The notes under the pieces are model-generated. The model made no database searches, was not told the origin of the DNA, and worked only from the letters and a program-made list of their open reading frames with translations. 6,479 nt of DNA, from contig JAVLBP010000040.1 in NCBI GenBank assembly GCA_031581145.1, positions 1-6,479 on the forward strand, written 5' to 3'. This DNA comes from UBA8296 sp031581145. Lineage in GTDB: Bacteria > Bacteroidota > Rhodothermia > Balneolales > Balneolaceae. Position 1 is the stretch's first letter, and each line of letters starts with the position of its first letter. This document shows, piece by piece, positions 1-6,265 of this stretch. The position numbers and the translations under genes were made by a program.

Positions 1-1776
1 GGATGGTGGCCACTCATACATTGGCTGCCCTTGGACATTCAAATAATCCAGCTCCACGGTTTTGGAGGCATCAATTTCGTTTTGTGTGAGGTATGGATTG
101 GCCTTCAAGTCAAGAATGTCTAAGCCACGATAGATCTCGGAATTGACGAGGTAGCCATTATACCAATAGATCGACCAGCTTCCGCCACTTCCCACATTCC
201 CAATTTGCATGGGACCACGGTCGTGAAAACCAATCTCGACGGGATTATCCGGATCGGTCCAATCAAACAATGAGACGCCTCCTTCATACCACGACTGAAT
301 CATAATATCACGGCCAGGTACGGGAAGTAGGGAGCCATTATGAGCCACACAAATTTCATATTCCGTCTGGATGGCGTCCATTTTGTAATAGCTATGGAAT
401 TTGAGCTTACGATCCTCCGTAATGGTAAAGATCGCATTTGCACCCCACTCATAAGGGTCGTTAGCACGACATTTGGTGCCATACCATTCGTCGGAGAAGA
501 TGATTTTGGAGCCATCGTTGTTGAATGTTGCGTTGTGCCAGTAGCTAAAATTCTTGTCTGCAACCTGATCAATTCGCACTGGGTTTACAGGATCTGAAAT
601 ATCAAGCAGTAACCCATACCCATCACAAGCGCCACCTGCTAGACCAATTTCAGGGTATAGTGTTATGTCATGGCACTGATTCGGACCATACTCCTCTTCT
701 TCGCGCATGGAATAGACCAAATCACCTATAGACTCCCGGAAATCAACCATTTGCGCTTCTGTTGGATCGCCTGGAATGCCCTGCTCCTCCTTATACATCT
801 CAAGCAGACGACTGGCAAGACCTTCAGGCACCTCACGCACGCTACCTACCCATGGACCCGCTTCACGAACGAGATAGACATTCTTTCCCTCAGCTCGCAT
901 CCGCTCAAGTTTAGCCACATCCTCTGGGGAAGGCTCATGAGATGGTGGTGGGGCAAGATCATCAAAAATACGTGGTGAACTCACAATGGCAGACTCTTCA
1001 GGTGCGTCCAGCGGTACTTTTATCACCTCAATGCGAAATAGCGCAGAGTTTGGATCTTCATCCGGCATGGCCGCAGAACAACCTGGAAGCTCTTCCTCGG
1101 GCCTAACCATTGCTGAACCAGACACGTAGATATAGATGTTTTCATCATCCATGGGGTCTTTTAGCACGCTGTGGGTATGAGACCCGCGGCATGTTTGAAC
1201 GTTGGCGATATACTCAGGATTCTCGACATCGCTAATGTCAAAAATGCGGATGCCACGCAGCCGCTCTTCACTCACGCGGTCCTGCACACCCTCTGTCCCA
1301 CAGTCAAGGCGCCCTTCAAGGCCCTCTCCTGAAACAAATAGCAAGTCCCCATATACTGAAACGTCACTTTGCGAGGCTGGGCAGACATAGTCATTCACAA
1401 GCTTTGGGCTTGATGGATTGCTCATATCCCAAATAATGACCCCGTTAAAATTACCCTGTACTACATAGTTGTCTTTGAAAGCTAGGTCTGAGCTAACACT
1501 TCCCACAAACTCTTTTGGTGGAGGGGTATTAGAGATCAATTCCAGATTCCAAATGGCTTCCTCAGCATCAAACATGCCAGGCGCAAGCCCCTCACGTGGA
1601 TCAGGTGAAGGACGCTCAACTGCTGTGAGCGGTTGTGGGTTGATAGAGGGTGTATCCGCATAGGAGGCATTTTGAGCCTCCGATGATTCGATGGTGCTCA
1701 CGGAATTCTGTGTTGAGCAGGCTGTCAACGCGAGCAATATCGCGCTGAAGAAGCCCACAAAGTGTATTGCTTTCAT
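1..1776 (-). CDS. LVIVD-like beta-propeller lipoprotein, copy 1 (3' end cut by window edge)
   Basis: The frame is open without a stop from ATG at 1776 to base 1, giving 592 residues. Alignment with the downstream-coded paralogue at 1838-3814 suggests about 72 C-terminal residues lie outside the window. The N-terminus is a lipoprotein signal peptide with lipobox LTAC and lipidation Cys20. A Pro/Ser/Thr-rich linker follows, then repeated units of the form G-hydrophobic-x-I-x-D-(I/M/W)-(S/T)-(D/N)-P-x-x-P, for example at about residues 111-125 and 173-185, typical of LVIVD-type propeller blades. Eight cysteines (132, 159, 196, 233, 368, 383, 436, 476) match those of the paralogue. Compared with it, this copy has a longer, acidic helical insert (about 275-365, with a run of four Glu) and lacks the long glycine runs. 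The ATG has no clear Shine-Dalgarno site but starts the signal peptide directly. Substrate and function are unknown; surface or periplasmic location is inferred from the lipobox. Confidence 0.9.
   Translation of the reverse strand, partial: MKAIHFVGFFSAILLALTACSTQNSVSTIESSEAQNASYADTPSINPQPLTAVERPSPDPREGLAPGMFDAEEAIWNLELISNTPPPKEFVGSVSSDLAFKDNYVVQGNFNGVIIWDMSNPSSPKLVNDYVCPASQSDVSVYGDLLFVSGEGLEGRLDCGTEGVQDRVSEERLRGIRIFDISDVENPEYIANVQTCRGSHTHSVLKDPMDDENIYIYVSGSAMVRPEEELPGCSAAMPDEDPNSALFRIEVIKVPLDAPEESAIVSSPRIFDDLAPPPSHEPSPEDVAKLERMRAEGKNVYLVREAGPWVGSVREVPEGLASRLLEMYKEEQGIPGDPTEAQMVDFRESIGDLVYSMREEEEYGPNQCHDITLYPEIGLAGGACDGYGLLLDISDPVNPVRIDQVADKNFSYWHNATFNNDGSKIIFSDEWYGTKCRANDPYEWGANAIFTITEDRKLKFHSYYKMDAIQTEYEICVAHNGSLLPVPGRDIMIQSWYEGGVSLFDWTDPDNPVEIGFHDRGPMQIGNVGSGGSWSIYWYNGYLVNSEIYRGLDILDLKANPYLTQNEIDASKTVELDYLNVQGQPMYEWPPS
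8..102. repeat. Near-identical DNA segment shared by the two propeller genes
   Basis: Bases 8-102 match 2064-2158 with three mismatches by eye (64, 76, 91), including 56 identical bases in a row (8-63). Both copies lie in the same frame, encoding the stretch around NEIDASKT to QPMYEWP. The flanking coding DNA (121-180 against 2177-2236) is only about 80% identical. The segment is part of the tandem gene duplication. Confidence 0.8.
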
Positions 1777-1825
1777 AAGCACTTTAGATTAGACCCTCTT
1801 ATCAATTATGCGGCATACTGTCAGT

Positions 1826-1846
1826 TAGCCAGCTCAGCTAGCCAGC
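1826..1846. repeat. Short 13-base-period tandem repeat over the stop of copy 2
   Basis: TAGCCAGC occurs at 1826-1833 and again at 1839-1846, with TCAGC between, so 21 bases repeat with a period of 13. The stop codon (minus strand, 1840-1838) lies inside. Only a weak 4-bp stem can form, so it does not look like a terminator. It may be replication slippage; no function is claimed. Confidence 0.4.
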
Positions 1847-3814
1847 AAGTGATTTCAATGTTTCAGCGAGCTTGGTCATCTTTTGAGCATGTGCCCCAGT
1901 TGCATTACTGGCGACCTTGCTAGCTAAATCCTGAAGCACCTCTTTGTCCCCGCGAGCTTCAGCGCGAGCGATACCTGCCCGCAGTTCTTGAATCATCTCC
2001 TCAGGCATTGCAGGATCACGATCTAATTGATCAACGTACGCCTTAGCCAGAGCAAAAGACGCTGGCCACTCATACATTGGCTGCCCTTGGACATTCAAAT
2101 AATCCAGCTCCACGGTTTTTGAGGCATCAATCTCGTTTTGTGTGAGATATGGATTGGCTTTGAGGTCAAAAATGTCGAGTCCGCGAGAAATCTCGGAGTT
2201 TACGAGATAGCCATTATACCAGTAGATCGACCATGATCCACCACCACCTCCACCGTCCACACTGATGGGGCCACGGTCATGATAGCCAATTTCGACAGGG
2301 TTTTCTGGGTCAGTCCAGTCAAATAGCGAGACGCCACCCTCGTACCAGGATTGAATCATAATATCGCGACCTGGTATCGGAAGGATGGATCCATTGTGTG
2401 CTACGCAATTTTCAAACTCAGTTTGTGGCGCAGGCATTTTGTAGTAGCTGTCGAAGTCGAGTTTTTTATCCTCGGTAATGGAGAAAATCGCATTGGCGCC
2501 CCATTCCATAGGATCCTTCTCACGACATTTTGGAGCACCACCGCCTCCCCATTCATCTGTAAATAGGACTTTGGAGCCGTCGTTGGTGAAGGTGGCACTG
2601 TGCCAGTAGCTAAAGTTTTGATCAGCTACAGCATCCAATCGGACAGGATTCACGGGGTCTGTAATGTCAAGAAGTAGGCCATACCCTTCACATGCACCAC
2701 CCGCAAGCCCAATCTCAGGGTACAGGGTAATATCATGGCACTGGTCAGGGCCGGTTTCGGCTCCATAATCGGCACGGGAATACATCTCAATCACCATGTC
2801 AGGGAGTGCCTCTTTAAATGTCGCCATTTGGTCTTCGGTGGGTTCCCCTACGATCTCTTGCTCTTCTTTGTAGGTCTCGAGTAACCGTGCAGCAAAGTCA
2901 TCGGAGACCTCGCGAATACGACCACGAAACATAAAGACATTACGCCCTTCTGCTTGGAGCTGCTCAAGCTTGTCGACATCAGCTGGAGATGGGCCATGTG
3001 TCGGAGGTGCGGATAGGTCGTCAAAAATTCTTGGAGAGCTTGCAATGGCAGCATCTTCAGGTGAGTCCAGTGGTACCTGGATAACCTCAATACGGAACAA
3101 CGCCGAATTTTGATCCTCCTCAGGATTGGCCGCCGAACATCCAGGGAGTTCTTCTTCAGGACGTACACTTGCGGAGCCTGATACATACACATAGACATTT
3201 TCGTCATCATCGGGATCTTTTAGGACACTATGGGTGTGTGATCCACGACATGTCTGCACATTGGCAACATACTCTGGATTCTCCACATCGCTGATATCAA
3301 AGATCCGAATACCACGAAGTCGGTCTTCACTCACACGAGTATCATTTCCCTGGGTGCCACAATCGATGCGTCCGCCAAGTCCTTCACCGGAGACAAAGAG
3401 AAGATCCCCATAAACAGAGACATCACTTTGTGATGCAGGGCAGACATAATCGTTCACCAAGCGGGGACTGGTTGGGTCTGTCATATCCCAAATGATGACG
3501 CCATCGTAATTACCCTGGATAATGTAGTTGTCCTTGAAGGCCAAGTCTGAGTTGGTGCTACCCACAAAATCTGGAGGTGGAGGGGTTGTGGAGAGAAGTT
3601 CCATGTTCCAAATGGCATCTCCGGCGTCAAAGAGTCCGGGAGATAGTCCAACGCGTGGATCGGGTGCAGGTGACTCCACTTCAGTTACAGGTACCGGAGT
3701 TATTGCGGGTGTTGCAGCCGGCATCTCGGAATAGGTCATGTTACTTTGTGTTGTACACGACGCGAGCAATACTACCATGGCCCCGAAGAGGCCAAAAAAA
3801 TGAGACGATTTCAT
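1838..3814 (-). CDS. LVIVD-like beta-propeller lipoprotein, copy 2
   Basis: This gene is complete, at 658 residues. It has a lipoprotein signal peptide (MKSSHFFG start, lipobox LASC, Cys20) and a low-complexity Ala/Thr/Pro linker to about residue 50. Propeller-like units are visible around 104-120 (IIWDMTDPTSP), 167-182 (IRIFDISDVENP), 237-250, 378-392 (LLLDITDPVNP), 441-455, 493-508 (VSLFDWTDPENP) and 544-554, consistent with about seven blades. A helical, charged insert spans about 270-358 and a helical tail spans 587-658. Eight cysteines (125, 152, 189, 226, 359, 375, 430, 470) and the histidines in SHTHS, QCHD, YWHS, VAHNG and HDRG are shared with copy 1. Glycine-rich loops at 423-426 and 521-526 are specific to this copy. 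It lies 43 bases after the DUF305 gene and 61 bases before copy 1, so co-transcription is likely. The LVIVD-like assignment rests on motif resemblance; the biochemical role is unknown. Confidence 0.93.
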   Translation of the reverse strand: MKSSHFFGLFGAMVVLLASCTTQSNMTYSEMPAATPAITPVPVTEVESPAPDPRVGLSPGLFDAGDAIWNMELLSTTPPPPDFVGSTNSDLAFKDNYIIQGNYDGVIIWDMTDPTSPRLVNDYVCPASQSDVSVYGDLLFVSGEGLGGRIDCGTQGNDTRVSEDRLRGIRIFDISDVENPEYVANVQTCRGSHTHSVLKDPDDDENVYVYVSGSASVRPEEELPGCSAANPEEDQNSALFRIEVIQVPLDSPEDAAIASSPRIFDDLSAPPTHGPSPADVDKLEQLQAEGRNVFMFRGRIREVSDDFAARLLETYKEEQEIVGEPTEDQMATFKEALPDMVIEMYSRADYGAETGPDQCHDITLYPEIGLAGGACEGYGLLLDITDPVNPVRLDAVADQNFSYWHSATFTNDGSKVLFTDEWGGGGAPKCREKDPMEWGANAIFSITEDKKLDFDSYYKMPAPQTEFENCVAHNGSILPIPGRDIMIQSWYEGGVSLFDWTDPENPVEIGYHDRGPISVDGGGGGGSWSIYWYNGYLVNSEISRGLDIFDLKANPYLTQNEIDASKTVELDYLNVQGQPMYEWPASFALAKAYVDQLDRDPAMPEEMIQELRAGIARAEARGDKEVLQDLASKVASNATGAHAQKMTKLAETLKSLAG

Positions 3815-3857
3815 AAGGGATTGAGTGAGTTAAGGGAAAGGGTTGGGTCGAATGGGA

Positions 3858-4682
3858 TTATTCTTCAACGGAAGAGACAATACGCTCGTTGAGCATCCGC
3901 TGCATGCGTGCGATTTCTGAACGTTGGTCCACCTGGATATCGGAAGCGAGTTTGTAGGTTTGGACGCCTTGAGCTGCACCATCGTAGCTAAAGAGCTCCT
4001 CCACCATCACAACAGCTCCATTATGGTGCTGAATCATGTATTCGAGGTAAAGTTCGTCGAAAAGAGGGCCTTCAGCGTCACGTAGCTCCGCAAGCTGCTC
4101 CATGGAAAGCATTCCTACCATATCGCTGTGATCCATGTGCATGCTGTGGTCCATATTATCATGATCCATGCCTTCATGCTCGCTGTGGTCCTCGCCTTCA
4201 TGATCCATGCCCTCCATATCCATATCTCCACGCATCATCATGGCATCTTCTTTGTCCATGGATGGATCTGACATATGCCCACCATCATTTTCTTTGGCTG
4301 GTTGGAGCATGGTAATAACAGACTCAATGCCATCATACTCCACGCTGGGTGCGTCCAGACCACGATCAAGTAACCACCGTTGCATAATCTTAATTTCATC
4401 AAGCTGTGCATTAATAATACGCGCCGCCAGCACTTGTACCTCCTCACTAGCGCCATTAATTGGGGCAAATCGCGACATTACAAGGGCTTGGGAATGGTGG
4501 ATAATCATATCCTCCATAAACTTGACATCGGCGTCGGTATAGATGCTTAGTTTCTCTTCAATACGATCCCAATAGAGTTTTTCAAGCTCTGCAGGGGATA
4601 AATCGCGAGTATCCTGAGCAAAAGAGTGGGAGCTACACAGCAATACAGCCGCAAGTGTAGCGATGAGGAACTTAATTTTCAT
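3858..4682 (-). CDS. Secreted DUF305 family protein with Met/His-rich linker
   Basis: A 274-residue exported protein. The chosen start is the ATG at 4682, because it opens a standard Sec signal peptide (MKIKFLIATLAAVLLCSSHS, cleavage likely after FA at 22). An in-frame ATG at 4724 would add 14 polar residues in front and is less likely. The mature protein has two DUF305-type halves. The first has MIIHH at 59-63 followed by QALVMS and EIKIMQRWL at 96-104; the second has MIQHH at 216-220 followed by GAVVM and EIARMQRML at 256-264. Between them, about residues 136-189, is a linker dominated by Met, His, Asp and Glu. DUF305 proteins are helical bundles, and the cyanobacterial member CopM binds copper; the paired HH and Met residues here fit a metal-binding role, which is inferred. 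It precedes the two propeller lipoprotein genes in the same direction. Confidence 0.94.
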   Translation of the reverse strand: MKIKFLIATLAAVLLCSSHSFAQDTRDLSPAELEKLYWDRIEEKLSIYTDADVKFMEDMIIHHSQALVMSRFAPINGASEEVQVLAARIINAQLDEIKIMQRWLLDRGLDAPSVEYDGIESVITMLQPAKENDGGHMSDPSMDKEDAMMMRGDMDMEGMDHEGEDHSEHEGMDHDNMDHSMHMDHSDMVGMLSMEQLAELRDAEGPLFDELYLEYMIQHHNGAVVMVEELFSYDGAAQGVQTYKLASDIQVDQRSEIARMQRMLNERIVSSVEE

Positions 4683-4781
4683 AAGATTTTTTAAGTCTGA
4701 CACGTTGATAGTTTTCCAGTTCAAGTAGATGTAAAATCTATAACTAGGAACTTGAATCGTATGAAAAAAGGGTCAAAAAAC
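4683..4781 (-). promoter_or_regulatory. Regulator-to-DUF305 intergenic region with nested inverted repeats
   Basis: This 99-base AT-rich gap lies between the regulator stop and the DUF305 start. It contains a perfect 7-bp inverted repeat, TTCAAGT (4720-4726) and ACTTGAA (4750-4756), and inside it a smaller pair, TAGAT (4726-4730) and ATCTA (4736-4740), separated by five bases. On the minus strand 4740-4733 reads TAGATTTT, close to the Bacteroidota -7 consensus TAnnTTTG, but no TTG sits at the expected upstream distance. It is a candidate operator or promoter region for the DUF305-propeller genes; no promoter is claimed firmly. Runs of six T on the minus strand just after the regulator stop lack a proper hairpin. 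Confidence 0.4.
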
Positions 4782-6047
4782 CTAATGTGAGCCTACTTTT
4801 TGTGCGCGAAACTCACTCGGGGTCATACCGGTCTCGCGTTTAAAGGCGTTAAAAAATGTGACCTTGTTTTTGTAGCCACACTCTTTATACAAGCCTGACA
4901 TGGAGTGATCATCAAGATATCCACTGGTGATCATGGTCTTAGCATGTATGATGCGATACCGGTTAATAACGCGATTGACATTCCCCCCTAAATAACGGTT
5001 GATGATAAAAGACGTCTTGCGAACACTAAGGTTAGCTTCACGTGCAATATCGGAGATAATCACATCAGAGCTTTTCCATACCTGACCTGTATCCAATACA
5101 TATCGCACTTGCTCAATTTCGTCCTTCGTGATTTCCAACTCGTTATCGTCGCTTGGTCGAGTACCGCTGACGGGAACTGCTGATTCAATTTTCCCACCAG
5201 AGACCGATGTTCCTGAGCTTGCCATCGCTGAGTGTCCATTGCCTTGATGGAGTGGATTTGGGGCAAGAATATATCCAACACCTACATTAGGGCTTAAGAT
5301 TTGATAGAGACTAAATAACAAAAATGAGCCTGCCGAAAACATGAATGTGAACATGAATATGATGGCCATGACGTTGTTAAACTGTGGCGATGTGGCTATT
5401 GGTTCTGGTACAAGATACACTGCTAAAAACAGCATCACCCCGCCAAAATACGTCACAACTGCATTGGTAAACACCCATGCCCAGTGCCGCAATTTTTTGT
5501 CGAAAGGATTTGACGGGTCAAACTGTGTGCGGGTAGAACGAAGCACATGGTAATAAAGGGGAATATAAATGATGGGCATCACGAGTCGAATGATTGTTAC
5601 CCACGATTCTGGAAGAAATCCCTCTTGGCCTTGCACATAAACAGAATAATTATTGACAACTGCCTCTAGCACCTGCTGCTTCTGATCGGCTGACAATCGG
5701 AAGTAAGGGATATAGTTGAGGAACATCCCTATGGCTGGAATGGTGTGAACTAGATCACCAACACGAGGCTTCGTCTGATTCTTGAGGAGTGCTAGTAGGT
5801 AGAGGTACGCCAACGATGGAATTAAAAAACCCAAAGGGGAAAAAATTCTGTAGAAATACCAATAATCCAGAATGATGCCAGACTGAACAAGAAGGAACAT
5901 GGTGTTCATGAGGGCTTGCAAAAACATGAACGTGGCAAGCAGCCCAGTGGCATATTTGTTGTTATCCAAACGCGTTAATAACTGCAACGTAACCAACAGT
6001 GAAGCCACAATTGCAATGATCAATAAAACTGTTTCGAAGCTACTCAC
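4782..6047 (-). CDS. Membrane-anchored AraC-family transcriptional regulator
   Basis: A 421-residue protein. The N-terminal half is hydrophobic, with about seven membrane helices near 5-25, 34-55, 70-88, 97-113, 149-168, 188-212 and 225-248. A polar Ser/Gly-rich linker (about 265-300) follows, then an AraC-type DNA-binding domain at 305-415. The first helix-turn-helix is near 328-350 and the second ends in the family signature GYKNKVTFFNAFKRETGMTP, followed by SEFR. This layout, an integral-membrane sensor fused to an AraC domain, is common in Bacteroidota-like genomes. The start codon is GTG at 6047; the frame stays open to 6134 but has no ATG, GTG or TTG further upstream. Only a weak AAGAG precedes it. 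It is the first gene of the minus-strand block and is divergent from the secreted protein at 6266. Control of both neighbours is plausible from position alone; the ligand is unknown. Confidence 0.94.
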   Translation of the reverse strand: MSSFETVLLIIAIVASLLVTLQLLTRLDNNKYATGLLATFMFLQALMNTMFLLVQSGIILDYWYFYRIFSPLGFLIPSLAYLYLLALLKNQTKPRVGDLVHTIPAIGMFLNYIPYFRLSADQKQQVLEAVVNNYSVYVQGQEGFLPESWVTIIRLVMPIIYIPLYYHVLRSTRTQFDPSNPFDKKLRHWAWVFTNAVVTYFGGVMLFLAVYLVPEPIATSPQFNNVMAIIFMFTFMFSAGSFLLFSLYQILSPNVGVGYILAPNPLHQGNGHSAMASSGTSVSGGKIESAVPVSGTRPSDDNELEITKDEIEQVRYVLDTGQVWKSSDVIISDIAREANLSVRKTSFIINRYLGGNVNRVINRYRIIHAKTMITSGYLDDHSMSGLYKECGYKNKVTFFNAFKRETGMTPSEFRAQKVGSH

Positions 6048-6085
6048 GGGGCTCTTGACATCTCGTCGTTGGTGGAGGAATTTTG

Positions 6086-6100
6086 CGCATTTGGACGCAT
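6086..6100. repeat. CGCAT direct repeat with one-helical-turn spacing
   Basis: Two CGCAT copies at 6086-6090 and 6096-6100 start 10 bases apart, so they would face the same side of the DNA. AraC-type regulators often bind direct repeats, so this could be a self-regulation site about 40-60 bases upstream of the regulator start. The motif is short and may be chance. Confidence 0.2.
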
Positions 6101-6108
6101 GACAATAG

Positions 6109-6145
6109 AAAAGTAGTAAACATATCGTGCATCTTTACCACTTTT
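6109..6145. repeat. 12-bp imperfect inverted repeat, possible operator or leader hairpin
   Basis: The arms are AAAAGTAGTAAA (6109-6120) and TTTACCACTTTT (6134-6145), separated by 13 bases. Eleven of twelve positions are complementary; the exception (A6115 with C6139) becomes a G-U pair in minus-strand RNA, so a regulator mRNA leader could form an unbroken 12-pair stem. It lies about 60-100 bases upstream of the regulator start. No gene ends here, so a terminator for a neighbouring gene is unlikely; operator or leader structure is inferred. Confidence 0.5.
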
Positions 6146-6265
6146 ATGGAAAATAGTCTTCTACTTGGTGTAATCTAATCATGACTCAGACTAATTCTAG
6201 TAAACCATGCCTGAATCCGACCTCTGAGTTCATTTTCAGATCAGCTATGCGCGAAATATTCCAAT

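Larger units (their letters stand above)
6048..6265. promoter_or_regulatory. Divergent intergenic region between regulator and secreted-protein gene
   Basis: This 218-base region must hold the promoters for both divergent genes. It contains a 12-bp imperfect inverted repeat at 6109-6145, a CGCAT direct repeat at 6086-6100 and a 7-bp inverted repeat ACTCAGA (6184-6190) / TCTGAGT (6223-6229). No convincing sigma-70 or Bacteroidota-type (TTG, then TAnnTTTG) promoter was found on either strand. Neither start codon has a strong Shine-Dalgarno site. Confidence 0.45.

Noticed and set aside
670..978. 102-codon plus-strand open frame opposite copy 1
   Set aside because: The minus-strand frame across it is continuous and aligns with the paralogue, so this is a chance antisense frame.
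1469..1663. Plus-strand open frame resembling another at 3528-3734
   Set aside because: Their similarity follows from both being antisense to the same part of the duplicated propeller genes; it is not independent evidence of a conserved small protein.
1777..1837. Terminator between the two propeller genes
   Set aside because: Only a weak 4-bp stem is visible and no T-run follows it; read-through from copy 2 to copy 1 is more likely.
2848..3210. 120-codon minus-strand open frame inside copy 2
   Set aside because: It lies wholly inside the well-supported propeller gene in another frame, with no start signal or recognisable domain.
4207..4542. 111-codon plus-strand open frame opposite the DUF305 gene
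   Set aside because: It is antisense to a gene with clear family motifs; its Ser/Ile-rich product mirrors the Met/Asp/His codons on the other strand.
4683..4724. A 14-residue N-terminal extension of the DUF305 protein from the upstream ATG
   Set aside because: The extension is polar and would bury the clear Sec signal peptide that begins at the ATG at 4682.
4765..4781. T-runs just after the regulator stop as an intrinsic terminator
   Set aside because: Only a 3-bp GGT/ACC pairing precedes the T-run, too weak for a terminator hairpin.
6165..6199. TTG and TAATTCTA as a plus-strand promoter for the secreted-protein gene
   Set aside because: The spacing is 24 bases and the second box fits neither the sigma-70 nor the Bacteroidota consensus well.
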